64,000 bases of DNA, taken from NCBI RefSeq assembly GCF_000753715.1, contig NZ_JPER01000008.1:1-64000 (forward strand). The letters run 5' to 3'. The translations under genes and the position numbers were made by a program. Origin of the DNA: Pseudidiomarina salinarum (GTDB lineage: Bacteria; Pseudomonadota; Gammaproteobacteria; Enterobacterales; Alteromonadaceae). A model generated the notes under the pieces. It saw nothing but the letters and a program-made list of their open reading frames with translations, did not search any database and was not told the origin of the DNA. Of the stretch, positions 8,512 to 19,100 are shown one piece after another. The stretch's first letter is position 1. Each line of letters starts with the position of its first letter.

Positions 8512-9327
8512 ATGAGAGATTTTAGTGACCTCGAAAAAAAGCTAGTGCGGAGAATGATCGAGCTTGACGATAAAGTGGGCTCGCTCAACGTTTTGGCAAA
8601 CATACTAGACTCGTTTTATGGAGATACTCATCTTCCTGATCATTGCTACATAGAGCTAAAGAGTGAAATTGATGTCTCCATTCAAGTTCGTGATGATGCA
8701 TTAGCGGAAAATGGCTTAGACTGGATAAAAGAAGTAGACGAAGATATTTCAAAGAAGCTACTCACAGCTGTTGCCCTTTTCCAATATCTTGAAGAAAAAA
8801 GGCTTGCATATTTCGTAGGCGAGCTAGATTTGAGTAGTTTGGGGGAAGTCTGGGCCGACATTCATTACACAAGGTGCGAGTTTCTGGATGCTGACCTAAA
8901 GCCATTAATCTTCAGGTACTCGAAAAAAAAGATATTTGTTTCGGAAACTCTCCGCATCTTGGAGAAAAATGATTTTAAGACTGGTGAAGAGCTGAGACAC
9001 CAAGAAGAGGTCTCATCCATGAAACGCCAGCTTAATTTAACTCGTGCGGCTCTCGGTTTTACATTGATAGGTCTCCTGGTCTCGATACTTGTTCCCATTT
9101 TTGTTACATCTTCTGTTGAAATTAAAAACGATGGTGTTTCTCAAGTTCTTGGTGCGATTGAGGCTGAATTTGAACGAATAAATGACATTGAAGAATCGTC
9201 GAACGAAAGACTCGACGATCTAGAGTCAGCAGTTCTTTCTTTACAGGAATCAATCGCTGGCGGGGATGCATCTACATCAAAGGCACATGACGAGGAAGTG
9301 CTGCCGACCGCTGATGGCGGCGGCTGA
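8512..9327 (+). CDS. Membrane-anchored coiled-coil protein, unknown
   Basis: The 271-aa product has a soluble, charged N-terminal part (~1-175), one strong transmembrane helix at about 182-202 (ALGFTLIGLLVSILVPIFV), then a ~70-residue acidic segment likely to form a coiled coil (EAEFERINDIEESSNERLDDLES). There is no signal peptide. ATG 8512 lies 15 nt after the attC R' box; no strong ribosome site is visible, which is common for cassettes relying on an upstream promoter. No family is recognised. Domain order recalls small membrane effectors or accessory proteins, but nothing in the sequence shows a function. Confidence 0.7.
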   Translation: MRDFSDLEKKLVRRMIELDDKVGSLNVLANILDSFYGDTHLPDHCYIELKSEIDVSIQVRDDALAENGLDWIKEVDEDISKKLLTAVALFQYLEEKRLAYFVGELDLSSLGEVWADIHYTRCEFLDADLKPLIFRYSKKKIFVSETLRILEKNDFKTGEELRHQEEVSSMKRQLNLTRAALGFTLIGLLVSILVPIFVTSSVEIKNDGVSQVLGAIEAEFERINDIEESSNERLDDLESAVLSLQESIAGGDASTSKAHDEEVLPTADGGG

Positions 9328-9362
9328 TTTCAGCGTCAACGTCCGCTCTTGGCACATAGCAG
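9323..9362 (+). repeat. Dispersed ~40-bp repeat, copy B; degenerate array end
   Basis: It runs from GCTGATTTCAG through CTCTTGGCACATAGCAG and matches copy A at 1560-1600. GCGTCAACGTC could be a decayed R' box (GTTAACG). It overlaps the stop of the last cassette gene and is the best candidate for the right end of the array; beyond it the sequence is chromosomal. Confidence 0.5.
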
Positions 9363-9566
9363 ACCGTCGGCCTATATCAAAATAACTGTCACGTTCGATA
9401 CCTGAACTCTATATCAAAGTGTTATCAGTCGCAGGTTTGATTGTCGTCTCAGGTGTCCACCGTCCCCCTTAACAGTTGAGCGTTGTTCGCGCAGTTAACG
9501 GTTATTCACATTCTGATAACCTCTTGAAAAAGCGTGCGATGCTAGTTTTCTTTATTACTAAAAAGC

Positions 9567-9594
9567 TTGACGATTTGCGCTTCAGGTTTATGCT
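9567..9594 (+). promoter_or_regulatory. Predicted sigma-70 promoter of the GGDEF-EAL gene
   Basis: TTGACG at 9567-9572 and TATGCT at 9589-9594 are separated by 16 bp, about 45 bp upstream of the TTG start at 9639. This is a pattern match only. The rest of the gap 9363-9566 shows no gene. Confidence 0.5.
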
Positions 9595-9638
9595 GGAGCT
9601 TAATGTATAAACAAGCTTAGTGAGATAGGATATAACTA

Positions 9639-11834
9639 TTGAGCAGTAGCGCGCCAATCCATGTTGATGCTGAAGCGGCCTTCAGGCTGCTGGCAGATAA
9701 CTTATCCGATAGCCATTCGGCGCGGTTCTTTGCTGCGTTGAGTGAGCTGCTGGCGCGGATTTTAGGGGTCGATCATGTTTCGATTGTCGAAATTTGTGCT
9801 GATGATCCCGACTACGCAGAATCCCTTGCTATGTATTCCTTAGGCGCGCCCGCGCCGGATATTCGCTATTCGTTACGTGGAACCCCATGTGAGAACGTGC
9901 TGAATGAGAATTACTGCGTTTTTCCGGAAGGCGTCTGCCAACGCTTTCCTGATGATGCGTTATTGCAGGAATTGGGAGCTGAAAGCTATTTTGGCGTACC
10001 CATGCTCGACAAAGATGATAAGCCGCTCGGCCTGGTTGCTGTTTTGCACAATACGCCTGGTGATTTTTCGTCTACCGCGCGCGAGGTTATCCGCGTTGCT
10101 GCGGCGCAGGCCAGTTCGCAACTGGCGCAATCACGAGCTGAAAGTAGTCTGCGCGAAAGCGAGCGGCGCCTGTCCGCGCTGATGAACAACTTGCCAGGCG
10201 TGGTTTACCGCTGCCGCTATGATGATAACTGGACGATGGATTTTATGAGCCGGGGCGTTAAGCAGTTAACCGGCTATCGCAGTGAACAGCTAATCAATAA
10301 TAATGAACTTTCCTACGCCAGTATTATCCATCCGGACGATCAGAAAAAGGTCGCACAAGAGGTAGAGTCTGGCCTGCATGCTGGTAATGAATTTAAGGTT
10401 GCCTATCGGATCCTACACGCCGACGGTGAACTGCGGTGGGTGTGGGAACACGGGCAAATCATCCTTGATGACGAAGAAAATGTTTTGCATATCGAAGGCT
10501 TTATTACGGATATCACCGAGCGTCAGCAGCAGCATGAAAAAATCTGGAGGCTTGCCTACCGGGATGCAGTGACTGACTTGCCTAACCGGTTCGCCTTCAC
10601 TGAGCGATTAGCCGAGCTTTATCAGGACGCAACCTACGATGATGAATCCTTGGCTTTGTTGGTTCTTGATTTGCAGCGTTTCAAAGAGATCAACGATCAT
10701 CAGGGCTTTCATGTGGGAGACCTGCTTCTGCGGGCCGTTTCGCAGCGCTTACAGTCGATGATCAGCGACGATGAATATGTGGCCCGCTTTGCCGGCGATG
10801 AATTCGCGTTAATCATTAAGAACTATCAGCAAGGCGATCATTTGGCCGTAACTCAGCGGGTAAGGCAGATGCTGGAGGAGCCATTTGTAATTGGTGATCG
10901 CGAGTTTAAGTTACAGATGACCATAGGTATTGCCAGTTCCGATGACTCCAGCTCGCCGCAAAGTTTACTCCAGGCTGCAAGTATCGCACTGCATCAGGCC
11001 AAACAATTAAACACAGATTTGTGTGTTTATGATGAACGTCTGGCAACGCAAATTATTCAGCGGCAGTATCAGACGCAGCGTTTTATTAAAGCTATCGAGA
11101 ATGAAAAGCTGACAATTCAATTTCAGCCTCAGATCGCCTTGCAGACCGGCAAGTTAGTTGGTGCTGAAGTGCTGTGTCGCTGGCATGATGAGGAGTTAGG
11201 CCAGGTGCCGCCGGATATATTTATCGGTATAGCCCGCGAGCAGGGGCTGCTGGATAAGCTGGGCGACTTTGTGATGCAGCAAAGCTGCCAGCAAATCAGA
11301 ACCTGGCAAGAGCAATTTGGTGGCGGCGTAAGTATATCGCTTAATTTAGCGGTACAGCAGTTAGATAATCCGAATCTGGTGGAGCAATTCGTTAAGTTGC
11401 GTGGTGATATACCGCCGCAGCTACTGACCCTGGAAATCACCGAAAGTGATCTTATGGTCGATCCGGAGCAGGCTACCCGTATAACGAATGATCTGGTAAA
11501 CGCCGGTTTCAGACTTGCGGTTGATGATTTTGGTACGGGCTACTCGTCGTTGGCCTACCTGCAACGCTTTGCCATCGATTATCTGAAGATAGATATGTCG
11601 TTTGTACAGGATATGATCGAAGATCGTCACAGTCAGGCTATTGTCTCTACCATTATCGCAATGGCCAAAAACTTAGGACTGCGGACTATTGCCGAAGGCG
11701 TTGAAACGGAAGCGCAGGCACGAATTCTGCGCGCTGCCGGATGTGACTTTGCGCAGGGCTATTACTTTGATCGGCCTATGGCTGCCGCGCAATTTGCTGC
11801 CAAATGGCTGGCACCCGCGGTGGTTCAGGGTTGA
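9639..11834 (+). CDS. GAF-PAS-GGDEF-EAL cyclic-di-GMP protein
   Basis: A 731-aa cytoplasmic signalling protein: GAF (~15-175), PAS (~185-300, with YRSEQL and IIHPDDQ), GGDEF (~305-465) and EAL (~480-725). The diguanylate cyclase signature reads AGDEF (~385) rather than GGDEF. The phosphodiesterase domain has AEVLCRW in place of EAL, but keeps DDFGTGYSSL, LKIDMSF and EGVE, so c-di-GMP hydrolysis is likely and cyclase activity uncertain. There are no membrane segments, so the GAF and PAS domains probably sense a small internal signal. Start is TTG with TAGGA at 9626-9630. Its 3' end overlaps the convergent arsJ gene by 10 bp. Confidence 0.93.
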   Translation: MSSSAPIHVDAEAAFRLLADNLSDSHSARFFAALSELLARILGVDHVSIVEICADDPDYAESLAMYSLGAPAPDIRYSLRGTPCENVLNENYCVFPEGVCQRFPDDALLQELGAESYFGVPMLDKDDKPLGLVAVLHNTPGDFSSTAREVIRVAAAQASSQLAQSRAESSLRESERRLSALMNNLPGVVYRCRYDDNWTMDFMSRGVKQLTGYRSEQLINNNELSYASIIHPDDQKKVAQEVESGLHAGNEFKVAYRILHADGELRWVWEHGQIILDDEENVLHIEGFITDITERQQQHEKIWRLAYRDAVTDLPNRFAFTERLAELYQDATYDDESLALLVLDLQRFKEINDHQGFHVGDLLLRAVSQRLQSMISDDEYVARFAGDEFALIIKNYQQGDHLAVTQRVRQMLEEPFVIGDREFKLQMTIGIASSDDSSSPQSLLQAASIALHQAKQLNTDLCVYDERLATQIIQRQYQTQRFIKAIENEKLTIQFQPQIALQTGKLVGAEVLCRWHDEELGQVPPDIFIGIAREQGLLDKLGDFVMQQSCQQIRTWQEQFGGGVSISLNLAVQQLDNPNLVEQFVKLRGDIPPQLLTLEITESDLMVDPEQATRITNDLVNAGFRLAVDDFGTGYSSLAYLQRFAIDYLKIDMSFVQDMIEDRHSQAIVSTIIAMAKNLGLRTIAEGVETEAQARILRAAGCDFAQGYYFDRPMAAAQFAAKWLAPAVVQG

Positions 11835-13030
11835 GCCGCATCAGCTGTTCGTGGCAGGGCCAATGCCAGCAGCGCGGCGATCAGAATAAATACCGCACTG
11901 ATAGCCAGACAGGCCGTTAAGCCATAGGCCTGGTAGACCCAGCCGGACAAGATAGTACCCAGCAACCGGCCGCCGGCATTGGCCATGTAGTAAAAGCCGA
12001 CATCAAGAGAAACCCCATCGCCCCGGGCATAGCTAACAATCAGATAGCTGTGCAGAGCTGAATTGATCGCAAAAGCAAAGCCGAAGACCAACAGCCCGAC
12101 CACTAATACTGTTGCCGGTGGTAACTGCCAGTACAAGCCACCGATGATCAACAGCGGCGTAATGGCCAGTGCCAGCCCCCAGCCGACCGCGTTGTGTGTG
12201 CGCGTTAAACGTGGCGCAATGCTTTGCACCGCGCCGTAGCCAATAACCCATAACGCCATAAAGCCGCCGATGCGCCAGTGGTCCCAGTTAAGCTGGGTGC
12301 TCAGATAGACGGGCAGCGCCACCACAAACCAGATGTCGCGCGCGGCGAACAAGAACAAGCGGGCCGCCGATAGCGTATTGATAGCCCGGCTTTTGGACAG
12401 AATCTCCCGGAACTTGGGTTTGAATTTAGCTTTTCCTAAATCAGCCGCCAGTCGCCACATACTGAACAGCCACACGCCCAGCAGGGCCAGCGCCATCAGC
12501 AAAATAGCGCCGGTAAAGCCGATCAGCGACAGCAGCAGTGCACCGAGGAAGAAGCCGATGCCTTTGAGCGCATTTTTGGAGCCGGTCAGAATGGCAATCC
12601 AGCGATACAACTGGCCCTGGGCATCTGCCGGGATGAGCGTCTTAATCGCGCTTTTGGCGCTCATCTTATTGAGATCTTTGGCAATACCAGAGAGTGCCTG
12701 GGCAATCATAACCCATACCACGGTCAGCCAGTCGGCCGGCACCAGTAGCATGCTGAGGGCAATAATTTGCAGCCCCAGACCGATATTCATGGTGCGGTTG
12801 AGGCCGATGCGGGCACCCAGCCAGCCGCCGACCAGATTGGTGACGATGCCGAAAATTTCATAAAACAGAAACAGCATCGCAATACTCAGCGGACTATAGC
12901 CCAGCTGGTGGAAATACAGCACCACCAGCATGCGTAAGGCACCGTCAGTGAGCGTAAAAGCCCAGTAATTACCCGTGATCAGTAGATACTGGCGAACCGG
13001 CGCGCTGAGATTGCGAAGTGCCGTGACCAC
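11825..13030 (-). CDS. arsJ: ArsJ, organoarsenical (1-arseno-3-phosphoglycerate) efflux permease
   Basis: A 401-aa major facilitator protein with about 12 hydrophobic helices, beginning MVTALRNLSAPVRQYLLITG. Sequence flavour and position directly after a GAPDH gene behind arsR identify it as ArsJ, which exports 1-arseno-3-phosphoglycerate from the cytoplasm; released arsenate then stays outside. The start is GTG immediately after the gapdh TAA stop (TAAGTG), indicating translational coupling. It is last in the operon arsR-gapdh-arsJ and its stop overlaps the convergent GGDEF-EAL gene. Call rests on family recognition plus the diagnostic gene pair. Confidence 0.9.
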   Translation of the reverse strand: MVTALRNLSAPVRQYLLITGNYWAFTLTDGALRMLVVLYFHQLGYSPLSIAMLFLFYEIFGIVTNLVGGWLGARIGLNRTMNIGLGLQIIALSMLLVPADWLTVVWVMIAQALSGIAKDLNKMSAKSAIKTLIPADAQGQLYRWIAILTGSKNALKGIGFFLGALLLSLIGFTGAILLMALALLGVWLFSMWRLAADLGKAKFKPKFREILSKSRAINTLSAARLFLFAARDIWFVVALPVYLSTQLNWDHWRIGGFMALWVIGYGAVQSIAPRLTRTHNAVGWGLALAITPLLIIGGLYWQLPPATVLVVGLLVFGFAFAINSALHSYLIVSYARGDGVSLDVGFYYMANAGGRLLGTILSGWVYQAYGLTACLAISAVFILIAALLALALPRTADAAQP

Positions 13031-14044
13031 TTACTGATTAGCCTTGCCGACCAGTGCCGCCAGTTCCACGGTGCGGTTGGCGTAACCCCACTCGTTGTCG
13101 TACCAGGCATAGATTTTTACATGGGTGCCGTTCACGACCATGGTGGATAGCGCATCAACGATGCTTGAACGCGGGTCGGTTTTGTAATCAATAGATACCA
13201 GTGGCCGCTCTTCGTAACCGAGAATACCTTTCAGCGAACCCTCAGCAGCCTCTTTGAAAAAGCTGTTCACTTCTTCAACGGTGGTTTCGCGCTTCACTTC
13301 GAATACGCAGTCGGTCAGTGACGCATTCGCCAGTGGCACCCGCACCGCGTGGCCGTTCAGTCGGCCTTTCAGTTCAGGAAAAATAGCGGTGATAGCCGTT
13401 GCCGAGCCGGTGGTGGTGGGGATCAGGCTCATTCCGCAGGCGCGGGCACGGCGCAGATCCTTGTGGGCAGCGTCGAGAATAGTCTGGGTATTGGTCACAT
13501 CATGGATGGTTGTCATGGAACCGTGCTTGATACCGAGCTTCTCATTAATCACTTTGACCACCGGAGCCAGGCAGTTGGTGGTGCACGACGCAGCAGTCAC
13601 AATCTGATGTTGCGCCGGGTCGAAATCACTTTCGTTCACGCCCAGCACAATGTTAGGAACGCCGGATTCTTTGACGGGGGCTGACACCACCACGCGCTTT
13701 ACGCCTTGATCCAGGTAGCCTTGCAGCAGTTCGGTGGTTTTTATTTTACCACTGGCCTCGATGACGAGATCACAGTCTGACCAGTCAGTCGCGCTGACTT
13801 CTTTGTTCTGGCTGAAAGCTAATGAGTGTTTGCCAATTCTGATTGCCCGGCCTTCCTCGCTGGCCGTTGCTTCCTGATCCCATTTGCCATGCACGGAATC
13901 AAAATTCAGTAAATGGGCGAAGGTGACCGCATCACCGGCGGGGTCATTCAGCCGTACGAATTCCAGTGCCGGGTTGCCCCAGCCTGCACGTAAAGCCAAT
14001 CGGCCAATACGGCCTAACCCGTTAATTCCAACTTTTATCGTCAT
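13031..14044 (-). CDS. ArsJ-associated glyceraldehyde-3-phosphate dehydrogenase
   Basis: The 337-aa protein has an NAD-binding start [10 protein letters not shown] (6-15), catalytic Cys154 in [10 protein letters not shown], His181 in HDVTNTQ, and the C-terminal [11 protein letters not shown]. In this operon type the enzyme uses arsenate in place of phosphate to make 1-arseno-3-phosphoglycerate, the ArsJ substrate; that role is from established work on arsR-gapdh-arsJ clusters. It sits 24 bp after arsR and directly abuts arsJ, so it is probably induced by arsenic rather than being the glycolytic housekeeping copy. Full length, no missing catalytic residue. Confidence 0.93.
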   Translation of the reverse strand: MTIKVGINGLGRIGRLALRAGWGNPALEFVRLNDPAGDAVTFAHLLNFDSVHGKWDQEATASEEGRAIRIGKHSLAFSQNKEVSATDWSDCDLVIEASGKIKTTELLQGYLDQGVKRVVVSAPVKESGVPNIVLGVNESDFDPAQHQIVTAASCTTNCLAPVVKVINEKLGIKHGSMTTIHDVTNTQTILDAAHKDLRRARACGMSLIPTTTGSATAITAIFPELKGRLNGHAVRVPLANASLTDCVFEVKRETTVEEVNSFFKEAAEGSLKGILGYEERPLVSIDYKTDPRSSIVDALSTMVVNGTHVKIYAWYDNEWGYANRTVELAALVGKANQ

Positions 14045-14068
14045 CGCTTAATCTCCGGTTCGGTTTAG

Positions 14069-14419
14069 TCAGGCAGGACAGCAAGTACGCCGACGTTGCG
14101 GGCGCTCGCCCATATTTTTAAGGTTCGCCAGGTTTGGCTGCAGGTAGGTCTCGTGTTCGCGCGCCAGCAAGTCGATTAGTTCAACAACCCAGCGCGGCAA
14201 GTCCGGGTGAAGCTGATAGAACACCCAGATTCCCTCGCGGCGATCCTGCAGCAAGCCACAACTGCGCAGCTGCGCCAGGTGGCGGGATATTTTCGGCTGA
14301 CTCTCGTTAAGGGCAGTGGTGAGTTCGCACACACAAAGCTCGCTCTCGCGCTGGATCAGCAGCAAGCTGCGTAAGCGTGTTTCATCTGCGAGGCATTTAA
14401 AAAGTAATACGGAATCCAT
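14069..14419 (-). CDS. arsR: ArsR/SmtB family arsenic-responsive repressor
   Basis: This 116-aa winged-helix repressor has the inducer site ELCVCEL (C29 and C31) at the start of the recognition region, matching the Cys-Val-Cys of classical ArsR proteins, then SQPKISRHLAQLR as the DNA-reading helix. A C-terminal Cys-Cys pair (C113-C114) may add a ligand. As(III) binding should release it from the operator at 14430-14447, turning on itself, gapdh and arsJ. It is the first gene of the operon. Confidence 0.93.
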   Translation of the reverse strand: MDSVLLFKCLADETRLRSLLLIQRESELCVCELTTALNESQPKISRHLAQLRSCGLLQDRREGIWVFYQLHPDLPRWVVELIDLLAREHETYLQPNLANLKNMGERPQRRRTCCPA

Positions 14420-14429
14420 AGCACAAACC

Positions 14430-14447
14430 TATATGGTATTTCATATA
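14430..14447 (-). promoter_or_regulatory. Probable ArsR operator (perfect palindrome)
   Basis: On the minus strand TATATG and CATATA are perfect inverted half-sites separated by AAATAC, starting 11 bp upstream of the arsR ATG. A TTGACT -35-like hexamer lies about 40 bp further upstream on the same strand, with AT-rich -10 candidates overlapping the palindrome. Placement over the likely promoter fits autoregulation. Confidence 0.7.
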
Positions 14448-14616
14448 TATGCTAGTCCATATGTGTTGAAAGTCAATGTTGTTTGGCGTTAAATCCGGTT
14501 ATGCTGAGATGTAGTTACGACATAGCCCGTTAATCCGTTGATTGATCTCATGGGCTCTTGAGCTTTGCGGCTGACTCCCTTTAAATGAAAGCATCGTAAA
14601 ACAGTAGGTGACCATA

Positions 14617-16170
14617 ATGATAAATAGTACCCCACATATGAAACGCTCACGCCTCCATCGCAGCCGGAGCTGGATTCTGGCTTGTGTCCTGGCATCCGTC
14701 AGTGTCATGACTACGGCCAAAGATTTACCTGAAGCCAAAATCAACCCCGATGACGTGGTGGTGACTGAACACCGCACGACAGTAAACGGCGAGCGCTTCA
14801 AGTACTCGGCCACCACCGGCACGCAGCCGGTATTCAACGAAGAAGGCGATGCCATCGCGGCCCTATACTTTACCTATTACAAGCGTCAGGACGTGAAAGA
14901 GCCTGAGAAGCGTCCATTACTGATTTCTTTTAATGGTGGCCCCGGCTCAGCATCAGTCTGGATGCATATTGCCTATACCGGCCCAAAATCCCTGCGAGTT
15001 GATGACGAAGGCTTCCCGATCATGCCTTACGGCGTGAAAGATAACCCGCACTCAGTGCTGGATGTGGCCGACATCGTATTTGTGAACCCGGTCAACACCG
15101 GCTATTCACGTGTACTGCCATTTAAAGACGGTGAACTACCGTCACGCGAAGAGCAGCAAAAGCTCTTCTTCGGCGTGAATGCTGACGTGAAGTACCTGGC
15201 TGACTGGGTCAATACCTTTGTCACCCGTAATAATCGCTGGCAGTCACCCAAGTATCTGATTGGTGAAAGCTACGGCACCACCCGTGTATCAGGGCTGGCG
15301 CTGGAACTACAAAACCGTCAGTGGATGTATCTGAACGGTGTCATTCTGGTTTCCCCAACTGACATAGGTCTGGAGCGTGAAGGTCCGGTAAAAGCCGCTA
15401 ACCGCCTGCCGTACTTCGCTGCTGCCGCCTGGTATCACAAAGCACTGCCTGCTGATTTGCAGGACAAAGACCTGCTGGACGTACTGGAAGAAGTTGAAGG
15501 CTACACCATGGATACCTATCTGCCTGCGCTGGCGAAAGGTGCTCTGCTGAATGATGCCGAGAAAGATCGCATCGCCGGTCAGGTTGCTTATTATTCAGGT
15601 CTGGATAAAACCACGGTATTGCGCTCGAACCTGGAAATCGAGACGTCGTTTTTCTGGAAAGAGCTGCTGCGTGATCGCGGCCAGACCATTGGTCGTCTGG
15701 ATTCGCGTTACCTTGGCATTGACGCCAAGGATGTTGGCGCACGCCCGGACTATAACGCTGAGCTGACTTCATGGTTGCACTCATTCACGCCAGCGATTAA
15801 CTATTACCTGCGCGAAGAGCTGAACTACAAAACCGACCTGAAATACAACATGTTCGGTCCGGTTCATCCGTGGGATCGCACCAACAATAATACCGGCCGG
15901 AACCTGCGTCAGGCGATGGCACAAAACCCCTACCTGAACGTGCTGATTCAGTCAGGCTACTTTGACGGTGCCACCAACTACTTCGATGGCAAGTACAACA
16001 TGTGGCACATCGATCCGAGCGGCAAAATGAGCGACCGCATTGGCTTTAAAGGCTATCGCAGCGGGCACATGATGTATCTGCGCGCCGAAGACCTCAAGCT
16101 GTCGAATCAGGATCTGCGTGAATTTATCCTGAACACGATTCCTGCTGAAGGCGAAGCGGCGAAATATTAA
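14617..16170 (+). CDS. Secreted S10 family serine carboxypeptidase
   Basis: A ~517-aa peptidase with SFNGGPGSASVW forming the oxyanion region and GESYGTTR carrying the nucleophile Ser (near residue 218); a later GYFDGATNYF supplies the Asp and SGHMMYL the His. An N-terminal positively charged and hydrophobic stretch (RSWILACVLASVSVMTTAKD) is a signal peptide, so it acts in the periplasm or outside. ATG 14617 follows AGTAGG by 8 nt; ATG 14638 is an alternative. It releases C-terminal residues from peptides. It lies 17 bp before the propeller-amidohydrolase gene and is probably cotranscribed with it for peptide scavenging. Confidence 0.9.
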   Translation: MINSTPHMKRSRLHRSRSWILACVLASVSVMTTAKDLPEAKINPDDVVVTEHRTTVNGERFKYSATTGTQPVFNEEGDAIAALYFTYYKRQDVKEPEKRPLLISFNGGPGSASVWMHIAYTGPKSLRVDDEGFPIMPYGVKDNPHSVLDVADIVFVNPVNTGYSRVLPFKDGELPSREEQQKLFFGVNADVKYLADWVNTFVTRNNRWQSPKYLIGESYGTTRVSGLALELQNRQWMYLNGVILVSPTDIGLEREGPVKAANRLPYFAAAAWYHKALPADLQDKDLLDVLEEVEGYTMDTYLPALAKGALLNDAEKDRIAGQVAYYSGLDKTTVLRSNLEIETSFFWKELLRDRGQTIGRLDSRYLGIDAKDVGARPDYNAELTSWLHSFTPAINYYLREELNYKTDLKYNMFGPVHPWDRTNNNTGRNLRQAMAQNPYLNVLIQSGYFDGATNYFDGKYNMWHIDPSGKMSDRIGFKGYRSGHMMYLRAEDLKLSNQDLREFILNTIPAEGEAAKY

Positions 16171-16187
16171 TAAACAGGCGATTAAGC

Positions 16188-19100
16188 ATGAAAAAATTAA
16201 CTGTATTAGCATTATCTGTCGGAGTGGCGCTTGCCGCTCCGACTTTCGCTCAGGATAAATCTGAGTGGGACGTCAGCGCCCCTCAGGGTGAATTCAAAGA
16301 TATTCAGATCAATACCAACGAAGGCACCTGGATGAACGTCGATATGAGCCCTGACGGCAAATACGTCGTGTTCGACATGCTGGGTGATATCTATCGGATT
16401 CCGGCCAAAGGTGGCGATGCTGAATTACTGATTGGCGGCATTGCCTGGCATATGCAGCCGGTGTATTCACCCGACGGTAAGTATATCGCTTATACCTCGG
16501 ATGCCGACGGCGGCGACAATATCTGGATCATGGACGCCGATGGCAGCAATCCGCGGGCCGTTACCAATGAAACCTTCCGGTTGCTGAACAGCCCGGCCTG
16601 GAGTCCGGACAGTGAGTTTCTGGTAGCGCGTAAACACTTTACCGCGCGTCGCTCGCTGGGTGCCGGCGAAGTCTGGATGTATCATCGCAGCGGCGGTAGC
16701 GGCGTGATGCTGACTGAGCGCCCCAACGATCAGAAAGATCTGGGCGAGCCGGCGTTCTCCCCGGATGGCCGCTATATTTACTTCTCGCAGGATGACACCC
16801 CGGGCAAAACCTTCCACTACAGCAAAGATTCGCTGGAAGGCATTTATGAAATTAAACGGTTTGACCGTGAGACGGGCGAAATTGATGTGATTCTGGCGGG
16901 TGCCGGCGGCGCTATTCGTCCGACCCCATCACCGGACGGTAAGTACCTGGCTTATGTGAAGCGCGAAGACTTCAACAGTGTGCTTTATCTTTACGATCTG
17001 GAATCAGGCGAAAAGCGCCGGCTGTACACACAGCTGGATCGCGATATGCAGGAAACCTGGGCCATTCACGGCGTGTATCCGACCATGGACTGGACGCCTG
17101 ATAGCAAGAACCTGGTGTTCTGGGCCGACGGCAAAATCATGCAGCTGGACATCGCTGACCGTAATGCAAAAGTGATCCCGTTCAGCGTCAGCACGACCAA
17201 GAAAGTCCAGCAAGCGCTGCGCTTTGAGCAAAATCTGGATCAGGATCGCTTCAAAGTGAAGATGTTACGTATGGTGCAGGTTGCGCCAGACGGCTCTGAA
17301 GTGGTTTATGAAGCACTCGGTAAACTCTATGTCCGCAGTCTGCCGGATGGCACGCCTAAGCGCCTTACTGAGCGTGAGGGGGCCTGGGAGCTCTATCCGA
17401 CCTATTCCCGCGACGGCAGCAAGCTTGTCTATGCGACCTGGGATGATGAGGCTCAGGGTAGTCTGGTCGTGCGCGATCTGAAATCCGGCAAAGAGCGGAT
17501 TATCAATACCGGTACTGGCAAGTTTATCGAGCCGGTATTCAGCCCGGATGGCAACAGCCTGGTGTACCGTAAAATTCGTGGCGGCTATATTACCCCCGAC
17601 ACTTATGGTCTGGAACCCGGTATTTACCATGTCGGCCTGCAATCCGGAGCCAAGCCCAGTCTGATCAGTGAGCGTGGCTACCAGCCGCAGTTCGGTGCCC
17701 GCAGTGATCGGGTTTACCTGATGGATTCTGGCGCCGCGCAGGAGTTGTTCTCGGTAGATACTACTACCCGCGAACAGCGCACCCTGTATACCTCAGAGCA
17801 CGCCACTGAGTTCCGCGTTGCCCCTGATGGTAGCCATCTGGCCTTCGCTGAGCGATTCAAGGTATTTGTCACGCCGTTTGTAGAACGTGGTTCGCCAATC
17901 AAAATTAGCCCCACTGATAAACAATTCCCGGTGCAGCAACTGTCAGCCCGGGCCGGTGAGAATATCTCCTGGACCGCTGATGGCTCGGCGCTGTACTGGT
18001 CCCTTGGACCTGAGCTTTATCACAGTTCGGTGGCCGGCATGTTCGATATCAAAGCTGACGATGCTGCGTTTGAGCAGGTGTCTGACGGTCTGGATATCAG
18101 CTTTGAAGCCGATGCCAATATCCATGATCAGACGGTCGCCTTTGTTGGTGGCCAGGTGATCACCATGGAAGGCGAAGAAGTGATTGAGCAGGGCACGGTC
18201 ATTGTCCGCGGCAACAAGATTATTGAAGTTGGCGCCAAAGCTGACGTTACCGTTCCGGCCGGTGCTGTGGTTATCGATACCACCGGTAAGACTGTGATGC
18301 CGGGTCTGTTCGATGGCCATGCGCATGGTCCGCAGGGCGATAATGAGATTATTCCTGAGCAGAACTGGAAAACCTACGCCACCTTGAGCTTTGGGGTGAC
18401 TTCTATTCACGATCCGTCCAACGACACCACAGAAATTTTTGCTGCCAGCGAGTTGCAAAAAGCGGGCCTGATTAACGCCCCGCGTACCTTCTCTACCGGT
18501 ACCATTCTGTATGGTGCAAACGGGCCGGGCTATACCTCGCACGTGGATAGCCTGGATGATGCGAAGTTCCACCTTGAGCGTCTGAAGAAAGTTGGCGCTT
18601 TCTCGGTGAAAAGCTATAACCAGCCGCGGCGTAACCAGCGCCAGCAAGTAGTTCAGGCGGGCCGTGAGCTGGAAATGATGGTGGTACCCGAAGGTGGTTC
18701 ATTGCTGCAGCATAACCTGAGCATGATTGCCGATGGCCACACCACCATCGAGCACTCGCTTCCGGTTGCCAAAATCTATGATGATATTGAGCAGTTCTGG
18801 GGGCAGACCGAAGTGGCTTACACGCCGACACTGGGTGTTGCTTACGGCGGTATCTGGGGTGAAAACTACTGGTATGCTGAAACCGATGTGTGGAAGCATC
18901 CGAAGCTGAGCAAGTTTGTTCCGCAGGACGCGCTGGTGGCTTCAGTACGCCGTGAGAAAGCACCTCATGACCATTACAATCACTTTAACAACGCTGATGT
19001 GGCCAAAAAGCTCACTGACGAAGGCGTTACTGTGGTCGCTGGCGCCCATGGTCAGCGTGAAGGTCTGGCGCAGCACTGGGAGATCTGGATGATGGCGCAG

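Noticed and set aside
11825..11834. Convergent gene overlap as a regulatory antisense unit
   Set aside because: The overlap is only 10 bp, similar to other convergent pairs here (4 and 19 bp), and most likely reflects compact packing.
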